Below, piece by piece: positions 11,001 through 18,159 of a DNA stretch of 64,000 nucleotides (position 1 is the first letter of the stretch; the number at the start of each line of letters is the position of its first letter). The notes beneath the pieces are model-generated. The model worked only from the letters and a program-made list of their open reading frames with translations, was not told the origin of the DNA and did not search any database. A program made the translations under genes and the position numbers. The DNA comes from Pycnococcus provasolii (taxonomy: Eukaryota; Chlorophyta; Pseudoscourfieldiophyceae; Pseudoscourfieldiales; Pycnococcaceae). The stretch lies in the NCBI GenBank assembly GCA_938743325.2, contig OW568865.1, positions 930,001-994,000 on the forward strand, written 5' to 3'.

Positions 11001-12958
11001 CTGTTGCCACAGCATCATTATCCGTGGCATCAACAGTCGCAGCGGCAACCGTTTCTTCGGTTGCGGTGACGGGCGTATCAGCAAGCGTTGCGGCGGCAGA
11101 GGGCAGCGCCCTGTGCAATGCTGCGAGTAGCATGAGCACGAGTAACATGGTAGGAATGCTTCGCGCTCTTCGCACGATGCAATTTTACTCGATGACAAAA
11201 TCCTTTGGTGGAGGCGAGAATATTCCGGAAGCATATCGCTCTTTCGCCAGCCAACTTGACTGGGTCACGCTACAATTTGGCAGTTCGTGGTTCGTCTCCT
11301 CGTCTCCGTCAGATGGTGGCAAATCAAAGAAGGCGAACGCTCAGGTTGCTGCGCAGCGACGACGCCGACGGGCACTCCTGTTGGCGTCGGGTCCAACAAG
11401 GCGTCAATCTCGAGGAGATGGGAGCGTTAAATCTCCTACTACAAATGCCAAGGATAAGAGCAAGGACGCTGCTGAAGAGAACAAGAAAAAAGTTGAGAAA
11501 ATGAAGAAAGATGTCAAGTCCGTCGTCTCCGTGAGTATGAATGTTTCAGCGATCGCTAATATTTCCTCCTGGCTGAATTCGGGTGATACCGTTGCGGCAA
11601 AGAGCTACTGGAACGGCGTGGTGAATCCACCAACGAATGACATCGAGGCTTTCGGGCAGAGCGCACTTATCGGAATTGCTCTCCTTGCAGGTGCTTCTTT
11701 GATACGATTTGCATCTGAGCGCGTGTACCATGTGTTCAGCAGCAGTTCTGATGAAACACCGTCAACACTCGTGTTTCCCTATGTGGAGCTTACCGCCCTA
11801 AATCTTATTGCGCCTGGCGTTGCACTTAGCGCAGGTAAACTTGTCGGCGCGAAATCGGCAGGCATTGCCGAGATTGTGGTAGGCATCGCCGCATTTCTCG
11901 TACTTCCTGCATTTCTCGCCTTGTGTGCTCTTCGCGTGATCAATGGAATGGTCCTAAAAAATAGGTATGCCAAGTACGAGCTCGAAGGTGGTGCGGGGGC
12001 AAGCATGATGCTTGCTTGGAAAAGCCTGGGTAAAAGGAAGGGCATGTTGAAAGCGCTAATGCAGACTCGCCGCATGCTCGTCAAGAGGCGTGCTGGGAGG
12101 TATAAGAGCATGGGAGCAGCCGAAGAAGTAACATGGGCGGAAGCAGCGGCGGTGCTCAGCGAAAGCAAGCATGCTGCCGCCGGTACATCTCATGATGATG
12201 AGAAGAACAAACCGCCAACAACACGGGATGATGGATCCTCATCATTTTCGTCGAAAATAGTCGAGAAGACTATGAAATTTTCAAAATCGATGAATAAGTA
12301 CGTCGAAAAGAAGGGTGAATGGGTCGTAAACGATGACAGCGGGGCTATTCCTACGTTCGTTGATGTTTATGGCATGTTCTTCTCCGATTACAGAGGTGAA
12401 TTGCCTGGTGAGCGAGACTTCGATCCATCTGGTGCTGAGCACTTTCCCGGCTACCCTAACGGAGGACTTCTTGCTAGCATACGCAAGTTGCAATTTAGCG
12501 CTATGGGGGGTTATCTGAGAGGCTACCACTATCGGATTGGATATGGCGCATTCGTCGCATTCAAAACGTTTATCTTTCCGTTCTTCTTTGGCGTTGTCGG
12601 AAAGAGCAGCATGGCTAATTTGTACATGACACTAGTCGTGACATTCGTTGACTTCATGTGGGTCACTGTTTGGAGGCCAGCTGATGACTTCCTTAAGCAC
12701 GGTGTCGCTCAACTCGACACTCTTTCACAAGTTTTGACAACCGCTGCGGCACTGACAGCATCAGGTTTTCAAGACTCAGACAGTACGATTCTCTGGGTCA
12801 TGATTGTCGCAGCGTCATCCGGAATTTTTTCGGTGATGTTGGCAAACTTAGATTCGCTTCGCGATGGCAAAGATGTCCTCATCTCAATTTGGGATTGGGC
12901 GAGGGGAAGACAAACTACTCCAATCGATGAAGAAGAAGACGATGTTGAAAACACATAA
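5072..12958 (+). CDS. Giant repeat-bearing cell-surface membrane protein
   Basis: A 2628-residue protein from one exon. It starts with a signal peptide (hydrophobic core within residues 10-30, then ATAQTS). Residues about 34-1443 are eight tandem modules of about 178 residues, each with conserved cysteines (VAQSC, GDCPSTYEAA, CQPLDC). A Pro-rich hinge follows near 1445, then an ectodomain segment of a kind seen in green-algal surface proteins with an RRSLLQ motif. Two bacterial-type Ig-like domains (about 1700-1800 and 1820-1950) end in motifs like TDSVGNG and DLSGNTG. Predicted membrane spans lie near 1970-2030, 2190-2290 and 2490-2590, separated by a basic cytosolic coiled stretch. The topology is a large ectodomain on a multi-pass, possibly channel-like, C-terminus. 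Function is unknown; adhesion or sensing is inference. The short tail is acidic. Confidence 0.85.
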   Translation: MTQVTRASPMFAVHILQVIFSLTIILSATAQTSVTPYPRVAVGTFNLKFADGDPSWTKGSMVLDTPSPTSGSSSTLSTWSGENPTGSPYTDGPFSIVAQSCAVSGASVSVILRVTKAGNFRQCNYQTYSKDANGKTVLNALTAKSNDFTYPTGDCPSTYEAAKQDGISWMNPNPDFDNTTWQCDADCQPLDCQEYGTTTATTSPAALQTVTFPRAAVGTFTLVSSSDANWLSGMSVIDPPSPTSSSSATVSKASGERSDSGSYDLGGYALVAQSCVVSGGGSVSIIFRAEVAPTVRQCQYTTASKDDSGKTISVTLVVQDMKTDGTPFEYPMGDCPSTYEAAMQDGISWMSSTPYYINSTSQCDADCQPLDCKEYGTTTTTTSPAALQSVTYPRVAVGTFSLKFAEGDPSWTKGSMVLDTPSPTSGSSSTLSTWSGENPTGSPYTDGPFSIVAQSCAVSGASVSVILRVTKAGNFRQCNYQTYSKDANGKTVLNALTAKSNDFTYPTGDCPSTYEAAKQDGISWMNPNPDFDNTTWQCDADCQPLDCQEYGTTTATTSPAALQTVTFPRVAVGTFTLVSSSDANWLSGMSVIDPPSPTSSSSATVSKASGERSDSGSYDLGGYALVAQSCVVSGGGSVSIIFRAEVAPTVRQCQYTTASKDDSGKTISVTLVVQDMKTDGTPFEYPMGDCPSTYEAAMQDGISWMSSTPYYINSTSQCDENCQPLDCKEYGTTTATTSPAALQTVTFPRVAVGNFTLVSATTASWTDGTYVQDAPSPTSSSISTVSDERGVWDGSPYVNGVYDMVAQSCVVSDGGSVSIILRAEKTGDNAFRTCLYQTYSKDASGKTKMLSSDVYDEASPWQYPMGDCPSTYEAAKQNGISWMNPNPDFYSSTWSCDADCQPLDCKEYGTTTATTSPAALQTVTFPRGGVGKFTLVSSSDTNWLSGMSVIDPPSPTSSSSATVSKASGVNYDGSYDLSGYALVAQSCVVSGGGSVSIIYRTEVAPTVRQCHYSTASKDDSGKTISVTLVVHDQTDGTPFEYPMGDCPSTYEAAKQDGISWMSSTPYYINSTWQCDENCQPLDCKEYGTTTATTSPAALQTVTFPRVAVGNFTLVSATTASWTDGTYVQDAPSPTSSSISTVSDERGVWDGSPYVTGVYDMVAQSCVVSDGGSVSIILRAEKTGDNAFRTCLYQTYSKDASGKTKMLSSDVYDEASPWQYPMGDCPATYEAAKQNGISWMNPNPDFYSSTWSCDENCQPLDCKEYGTTTATTSPAALQTVTFPRGGVGKFTLVSSSDTNWLSGMSVIDPPSPTSSSSATVSKASGVNYDGSYDLGGYALIAQSCVVSGGGSVSIIYRTEVAPTVRQCHYSTASKDDSGKTISVTLVVHDQTDGTPFEYPMGDCPSTYEAAKQDGISWMSSTPYYINSTWQCDENCQPLDCKEYGTAPSPSPPPPPPPPPEFRPWVVRFSIQLVGYTISELEPLRDTYLTYGISTALYLSIHNATIDVISMEGASGSTLRRSLLQEQPKVVVNFSISVASEEQARAIKALLLSLSMPDLMQVLMMNGLAKLEPSPSLTSEPIVFNDSSNLPITVIYEGLFCGSTPCPSSQVILNVAERNAVKVRIRFSDGACSGLETILKEKITVPGPAFIEGEVDPQGGASYDVNIRANTGEVGNVTMTVASGVCTLGKRSSKKSMVLPGGTLQVDTERPTAQVGVLTPFSNKVNSTLTMRIVMPRDSKGSLQASSFDVVNGNVSTVTEENKSVLEGERAFLISVIPTITEGIVNVSLLQDSFTDSVGNGNKGVVRVIGGAADSKAQEVLMVPFLHDAVQPEASVSVHGDGYNTEEGLALFKLSFSEPVIGFGPSSINVTNGVLSNFVTLEGIEDPTQNTSSTVMDDLPYILATEIGLLVTPSSLKGDTNVTVSVIDGGFQDLSGNTGSALLRSAFVTYRGIPEEEEAAEGVGMAATGTASVAIATGAVATASLSVASTVAAATVSSVAVTGVSASVAAAEGSALCNAASSMSTSNMVGMLRALRTMQFYSMTKSFGGGENIPEAYRSFASQLDWVTLQFGSSWFVSSSPSDGGKSKKANAQVAAQRRRRRALLLASGPTRRQSRGDGSVKSPTTNAKDKSKDAAEENKKKVEKMKKDVKSVVSVSMNVSAIANISSWLNSGDTVAAKSYWNGVVNPPTNDIEAFGQSALIGIALLAGASLIRFASERVYHVFSSSSDETPSTLVFPYVELTALNLIAPGVALSAGKLVGAKSAGIAEIVVGIAAFLVLPAFLALCALRVINGMVLKNRYAKYELEGGAGASMMLAWKSLGKRKGMLKALMQTRRMLVKRRAGRYKSMGAAEEVTWAEAAAVLSESKHAAAGTSHDDEKNKPPTTRDDGSSSFSSKIVEKTMKFSKSMNKYVEKKGEWVVNDDSGAIPTFVDVYGMFFSDYRGELPGERDFDPSGAEHFPGYPNGGLLASIRKLQFSAMGGYLRGYHYRIGYGAFVAFKTFIFPFFFGVVGKSSMANLYMTLVVTFVDFMWVTVWRPADDFLKHGVAQLDTLSQVLTTAAALTASGFQDSDSTILWVMIVAASSGIFSVMLANLDSLRDGKDVLISIWDWARGRQTTPIDEEEDDVENT
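5171..9402 (+). repeat. Eight-unit coding tandem repeat, alternating A/B types
   Basis: Units begin at 5171, 5699, 6239, 6764, 7304, 7838, 8372 and 8906, each opening with the codons for a V-T-x-x-P-R motif. They alternate between two subtypes, so the higher-order period is about 1.07 kb. Dimer 2 (6239-7303) is almost base-for-base dimer 1, and dimer 4 (8372-9402) is almost dimer 3, while dimers 1 and 3 differ clearly. This is the mark of recent duplication or conversion of whole dimers. Confidence 0.95.
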
Positions 12959-14247
12959 AATCGGATAAGAAGTAAAGATGGGGCAGAGTTTTTGTAGGGT
13001 TTTGTTTTTCAAGTTTTTAAGTTTTGCATTTCAAGTTTTGTGTAACCAACTGAGAGGCAGTGGTTGCGGAAACGATCATCAATCCTACTTGTTCTTACCC
13101 CTTCTCCAAGGCACCGCCCGTCTAGCTGACGAAGTCGGCGTCCACAGTCATTACATCCCCCTTGCCGGTGTAGAACGTCAGACATTTAAGGAGAGTCTCT
13201 GGAGGTTGCATTCAATCGACGGATGGCCTAAGGCAAAGTCACAAGTGCGCACGTGCGCAAGGCTTGCTATATAACCGCTTTGAACCAGAACGAGGGCATA
13301 CTGACGGGTTTTCCCCCAGTTGGGGATCCCTCACAGAGGGCGAAAGGGAGCTCAGCTCACCTACTGTAGATGTGGTACCACTATGAGTACACGGTCATCG
13401 GGAAGGTCTCCAAAACGGGGGGGCAACACGGCGTATCGCAGAATAGCCCTAGGAATAGAACTCCCACCCGGGGTAGTCTAAAGAGGTGCCACCTGTACGC
13501 CTGCCAGGCCGGCAGCCAGGCGAGAGACAATTACCAAGTGTGTTCCCGTTGGAACGAGGTGTTGGAACGAGGCGGCCACGTACATAGTCTATGAACAGGA
13601 TGGAAAGGTAGAACTAGGAACAGGTAGGAACCTTCTCCTGATATCAGCCTGATATGAGCGAGTCACTGGAGTCAGTCAAGTCAATCAGGCCCCTTTCAAA
13701 TAAAATAAAAACATTAAAATAGGTGTACCAAATCCTGTACTGTGAGGTTTTATAAAGCAGAGTGGTTCAAGCCCTACCTTAAAAGGTTTCCATAGTTCTT
13801 ACCTTACGCGTCCTCCCTCAGGACACCCTGAGGAGGACGGTTGCCGCGCCTCTTCCCCCAGGTGGTTGCTTTGGCCTCTCGAGCTCTCCCAAAGAAAGTC
13901 CAACGAAACTTTCTTTTGGCCGCGAAGTTTGACTTTTCTTCGCCCCGGATTTCGACGTTCGAGGCCGTCTTCATTCTCATTTTACTCGGGCGAGCAACGG
14001 CGTAGCCGGGCGAGTCTGGGCGTATTATCGTAGGTGAGGGCGAGCAACGGCGCAGCCACCTTTGTGCTTGTCTTGTTGGATTAAGTATATTCGAGACACA
14101 CTCAGCTCTTTCTATTTTTGTGGACATTGACGTGAGGAGTGACCGGCCGCTCGTCCCTTCGGCCTTAAGACACCTTAACGTATATTCGTTCATTTCCTTG
14201 CATATTTCCTTGCTTTTTCGTGTGATAAGGTACCTGATACCATAAAT
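12959..14247. other. Intergenic region, possible structured transcript, no protein gene seen
   Basis: About 1.3 kb between two plus-strand genes. 13042-13610 is unusually even in base composition, rich in short complementary blocks and free of a long protein-like frame, so it could encode a structured RNA. I could not match it to tRNA, snRNA, SRP, RNase P or a ribozyme class. An accgcccgtc block near 13116 recalls the end of SSU rRNA, but the flanks do not. At 13984 and 14042 the phrase gcgagcaacggcg is repeated. The last 60 bases before the ATG at 14248 are the likely 5' leader of the EF-hand gene. Confidence 0.4.
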
Positions 14248-15123
14248 ATGGGTTGCGGCTCGTCCACCTCTGCGTCCCAGGCTGAGACGTTCAACGAAGT
14301 GGAGTCGTCGTTGAAGCTAGAAAAGCACGACCGAAGTATCCGCACCGCCTTGAAAAAGTGTGCGGACGTTTTCCTCGCCTGGGATACCAACTCAGACGGT
14401 GTCATCAGCAGAGACGAACTCGCGGGGGCACTCAACGCGACGAGGAAGAAATCAGGGAAGTACGAACCGTTCGTGGAAAGATTCCTCTTCCTGTACGGAT
14501 GCAACGTCGTCGGCGCGCCCGTAACGTTCGAAAACTTCATCGCCATCACCGCCAACTTCAAGGACGCACTTAAGGAAAATCCAAAAGGCGCGTCGTTTGG
14601 ATGGCGACTGCTTGACCTTGACAACAGCGGGGCAGTCGAAGCAAGAGAGCTCGCGTTCGCACTCGGGTACGAGTACATGGATGCGACACCGGAAGGCGCA
14701 GGACGTGCGGGTGGGCTCGGACGCGAAGAGGGACGAAAGACGAATGTCTACAAGGACAGAGACACGAGTCAATTTGGTGTAGGCCTCGCCAACGCCAAGG
14801 GAAAGGCGCACGGCGTCGCAAGCATGATGAGGTCTGTCGACATCGACAACGACGGAAGGCTCAACCGATCTGAGTTTCGCAGGCTATTACAAAGTTACCC
14901 GTCCGTGTTTGGTGTCGTCTTCGGCCTCTGGGACGTATTGGAACCATACATAGTTCCGTGCACCATGGTCCAGCAGCGCCTCGCGGAGACTCGGAGGGCA
15001 AGTGGCGTTGACCTCGACACACCGCAGCCAAAACTACGCGACGTCAAGTCTGGCAAAGACGAGGTGATGGCTGAGATTGCGAAGTTGGTCGCGGAGGCGC
15101 CGAGCAACCAACGAGGCTACTAA
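14248..15123 (+). CDS. Acylated EF-hand calcium-binding protein
   Basis: A 291-residue protein. It opens MGCGSS, a good N-myristoylation signal (Gly2, Ser6) with Cys3 available for palmitoylation, so membrane anchoring is likely. Three canonical EF-hand loops are visible: residues 46-57 (DTNSDGVISRDE), 123-134 (DLDNSGAVEARE) and 198-209 (DIDNDGRLNRSE), each with Asp/Asn at positions 1, 3 and 5, Gly at 6 and Glu at 12. A degenerate fourth hand may lie near 75-100. No kinase or other catalytic domain is attached. It probably acts as a calcium sensor at a membrane; the partner is unknown. Confidence 0.85.
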   Translation: MGCGSSTSASQAETFNEVESSLKLEKHDRSIRTALKKCADVFLAWDTNSDGVISRDELAGALNATRKKSGKYEPFVERFLFLYGCNVVGAPVTFENFIAITANFKDALKENPKGASFGWRLLDLDNSGAVEARELAFALGYEYMDATPEGAGRAGGLGREEGRKTNVYKDRDTSQFGVGLANAKGKAHGVASMMRSVDIDNDGRLNRSEFRRLLQSYPSVFGVVFGLWDVLEPYIVPCTMVQQRLAETRRASGVDLDTPQPKLRDVKSGKDEVMAEIAKLVAEAPSNQRGY

Positions 15124-15607
15124 AACATGAAAAGATCTCTACGAGTTTCGGAAATATCAAATATCAAATTTGATTAAAACCGAAACAATCACATCACCCT
15201 GATCAGGCTCAAAACAACATTCTGAATGATTTATTATTGTTATTATCAGTATTAATACAGTAACTTAACGTAACCTCTTTTTAAAATAGTTAAAATGGTT
15301 TAAAATCAGGACAGGAATACAGTATCAATGCATGGCATTGCACCCGTACACGGCACGTTGCACGCACGCACGCACGCTTGTGAATGGGCCGACGATTCGG
15401 TGCATTTCATCACACGAGCACACGAGGAGACTTGACCAGTGGCAACGCCATCAAAGACTATGAAATAGAAAGAAAAGTGTATGGCTTGATACATACTGTA
15501 TTTAATGCGGATATAAACAATGGGTGAAAAGGCGGCTAGACGAACACTTAAGGCACACGGCCGCGTCAACACCTCCTTAAGGTGAAGTGTTTGTATATTG
15601 AAAAAAC
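15124..15607. other. AT-richer intergenic spacer between convergent genes
   Basis: This spacer serves as the 3' flank of both the EF-hand gene (+) and the zinc-finger gene (-). It contains AT-rich tracts at 15150-15300 that may include polyadenylation signals and a short cgca-type run near 15364. The palindromic repeat copy 2 sits at 15542-15592. No gene is seen. Confidence 0.6.
15542..15592 (-). repeat. Palindrome-ended short repeat, copy 2
   Basis: A 51-bp unit whose reverse complement starts AACACTTCACCTTAAGG and ends GTGCCTTAAGTGT, matching the ends and core of the copy at 4834-4925 but without that copy's two insertions. It lies just beyond the stop codon of the zinc-finger gene, probably within its 3' UTR. 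Confidence 0.55.
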
Positions 15608-17359
15608 TCAAAAGCAAAACGTTTTCCCGATTTGGCGTGCATATGACTTGCAAGCATGGAACGCCGCGAGTGTTCCCTGCGCTCGCCCCGTCACCACGCT
15701 GAAGATGCGATACACGAAAAGGCTCACAAGCGCTGCGCTTCCTGCTATTAAGGCGGCGGAGATAAGGTAACCCACGTTGCCGTGAGCACCTCTCCGAAGA
15801 CTCGAGTGACACTGAAAGCCGCTGGAGAATCCAACGTCGCACGGCTCGCCACCCCTCGCGCCGAGATGTGCCAGTCCACCTGCCGTGGCACCGGTCGAGA
15901 AGTGGCCACCGGATGCAACGCCGCTGGCGGATCCTCCGACGCCACTCGCCGTCTCCGAACCCGGCTGCCCGTTCAAGTCGTGCTTCTCAAGCTGCTTGCC
16001 GATAGCGTTCTCTACCGTGCAGATGAGCTGAAGTAAGCCGTCGAGGATGTACACCGTTGCCGCACCGGCCAGTGCGAAACTTACCAAGTCGACACCAAGC
16101 ATGGCAGCGCTAGGCTTTCTCTTCCTTGCAACAATCAGACCCACCGGCACACTGGTGTCAGTGCCAGCTGCCTTTAACGACGAAACCTCGTCTAAGTCGT
16201 TCTTCGCCACGTTCTCACAGACAGGACCGCCATACACCCCCATGTTCTCGCTGGTGTTCGCAAGTTCTGTGCCGTTCAGGCACTCCTGCATGAGTACTTC
16301 CAGGTCGTCCTTAAACACTTCGAAGGGCGGGCGTTCTCGGTTCGTTCGAAGGCGGGCGGGAGCGGCGAAATTAGCAGCCGCATCCGCAGCCGCATCGACA
16401 GCTGACGGCAAGGGTGTCAGCAAAGATCCGTCGGTACACAACTTCTCCTGCTCCGAAAGCCACTCGCAGAATTGAGTTGCTTCGATGTTTTCGTTCGTGG
16501 AAACCCTCGGCATTTCCGCGAGTGCGGCTTGCAGGGCAACTTTGCTCACCGCGACTGCCTTGTTCGTCCCAGAAGAAGAATACACCTCGCTTATCCCGGC
16601 TTTCATAGCCACCTGCGCGACATGCCTGACAATTTGCGCCTCGGCGTACGGGTTTGCTGACCCACTGGCGCTTGCACGTTTGCGCTTGGTCAACCCACCT
16701 TTGCGCACTTGGCGAAGTCGGGTAGCGTGACAGAGGAGCGGCCCACCTCCGCACCCGCAGCACTTCGAGCAACGCGGGCAGTACCCCACCATTTCTAGCG
16801 GGATGCCGATGGACCTCAAGTGCTTACCACAGTCGTTGGCGTGCCACTTTACGCCGCACCCTGGCATGCGGCACTTCCTGCCTGTGTCAACTCGTGTGAG
16901 AGGCGCAGCGCACTTATGGCAAACCCCCTCCCTGCACGGCTCCCACAGCAGCGCGGTTGACACCGCCGCCGACCTCACGTTTTCCTCCGTTCCGTCGGAG
17001 CCCTGTTGTTGTGGTTGCGCAACTAGCGTAACGAGTTCCGAGGACAAGTTGCCGTTTCCCGCTCCTCCGGAGTAGTTCACGGCGGCCGGGTACATCCCAG
17101 GCACCCCTGGCACTGAGACGGCGGCCGCCAACGCCTGCACGTGGCCTCCCGTTGCGGCGCTTCCACCACCACTGGCTCCTGGAAAAGACCCGCTGCCTTC
17201 TTCTGTAGGACTTTGTGATACAAGCTCTCCACCACCCTGGGCACCAGGAGACCCAGGAGGCCCTGCACATACAACGTCGATGACAGAGTCAAGCATTACG
17301 ACGGCCTGTGCCCGTCGTCGCCCGGACGACGACGAAGGTGGGGGAACCGCCGGCGCCAT
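15608..17359 (-). CDS. CDCA7-like zinc-finger protein with C-terminal membrane helices
   Basis: A 583-residue protein. After a Gly/Ser/Pro-rich N-terminus, residues about 147-215 form a Cys-rich block: CHKC, KCRMPGC, a Trp-His pair, then CPRCSKCCGC. The spacing resembles the zf-4CXXC_R1 domain of CDCA7 and related chromatin proteins. A basic patch (KRKR) follows. Unexpectedly, two hydrophobic stretches that look like membrane helices lie near residues 435-460 and 525-550, separated by a Gly/Ser-rich loop. A zf-4CXXC_R1 protein anchored in a membrane would be odd, so either the helices are buried elsewhere or this is a separate algal family. The function is not known. It runs in the same direction as the AKR fusion gene upstream. 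Confidence 0.65.
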   Translation of the reverse strand: MAPAVPPPSSSSGRRRAQAVVMLDSVIDVVCAGPPGSPGAQGGGELVSQSPTEEGSGSFPGASGGGSAATGGHVQALAAAVSVPGVPGMYPAAVNYSGGAGNGNLSSELVTLVAQPQQQGSDGTEENVRSAAVSTALLWEPCREGVCHKCAAPLTRVDTGRKCRMPGCGVKWHANDCGKHLRSIGIPLEMVGYCPRCSKCCGCGGGPLLCHATRLRQVRKGGLTKRKRASASGSANPYAEAQIVRHVAQVAMKAGISEVYSSSGTNKAVAVSKVALQAALAEMPRVSTNENIEATQFCEWLSEQEKLCTDGSLLTPLPSAVDAAADAAANFAAPARLRTNRERPPFEVFKDDLEVLMQECLNGTELANTSENMGVYGGPVCENVAKNDLDEVSSLKAAGTDTSVPVGLIVARKRKPSAAMLGVDLVSFALAGAATVYILDGLLQLICTVENAIGKQLEKHDLNGQPGSETASGVGGSASGVASGGHFSTGATAGGLAHLGARGGEPCDVGFSSGFQCHSSLRRGAHGNVGYLISAALIAGSAALVSLFVYRIFSVVTGRAQGTLAAFHACKSYARQIGKTFCF

Positions 17360-18159
17360 GAACGCTTGAGGAACAGGGACCGTGTGGGAGGTGTACCTCC
17401 ACCCCCCCGGCCGGTTCCGTCGGACCCACCTGAATCGTCGCGTTGCGTTGGGCCCTGGGGGGAAACCAACCCCTGGGGGAAATAACAGGTCGGCGATCGA
17501 GGGGGGGTGCCTTGGGGGAGGGCCGGAGGGGAGGGGGCCGGAGGGGGGCAGGTTGATGAAGGGGCAGGTGGCACCCGGGCCGGGGGGTGTAAACTTAACT
17601 TCCTACCGGGTACCCCCAGGCCAGGGGCCCGGTGCCCGGCGAGGGCGAGCAAAACAAGCGTGCTTTGGCCAGATTCCAGCTGTTTCTTTCCTACCTTAAC
17701 GAAGTCCCTCCCGTGCCCGCCCTCGGTTCCTTTAGGAAGTACCTTAGGATCTGGAAAAAATCCTTGGGAAATCGCATGCAGCTCCTGCTACTGTAATAAG
17801 TCTGCAGCATGTTCTCTGCAGCACTTCACTGCAGCACCTTTTTTTTTTTCAGCTATGCGTTTTGGTTCTACAACGGATCTCCGGGGAGGAGGCTCGGCTC
17901 TCCAGGTGAATCAGGAGCCTCTCCTTGGTCCTCCGTTGCCTTATTGATGTCACGAGTCACCTGTGTCACGAGTGCGCCTGCGCTGACGTCAATAGGCGGG
18001 ATCCTTGCTTGCCTTGCCTTGCTAGCCTTGCTTGCGTGTGTGGTAATTAACTTACTGGCGACTTGCCGCGGATCCATTTCTTCGAGAATATCAACTTAGC
18101 TTACATTACAAGCAATATAACAGTACAGTACAGGTTCAGTACTTCACCCTCATCTAAGG
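17360..18159. other. Intergenic region with G-rich tracts
   Basis: 800 bases between two minus-strand genes. 17500-17560 is a run of G-blocks on the plus strand that could fold as G-quadruplex DNA, located about 150-200 bases upstream of the zinc-finger gene. 18005-18040 has a ttgcttgccttgc-type simple repeat. No gene is seen. Confidence 0.55.

Noticed and set aside
13110-13125. Fragment of SSU rRNA (accgcccgtc)
   Set aside because: Only about ten bases match and neighbouring conserved rRNA sequence is absent.
13395-13410. RNase P RNA CR-I-like phrase gggaaggtct
   Set aside because: The other conserved regions (CR-IV, CR-V) do not follow at a suitable distance, so a ten-base match is not enough.
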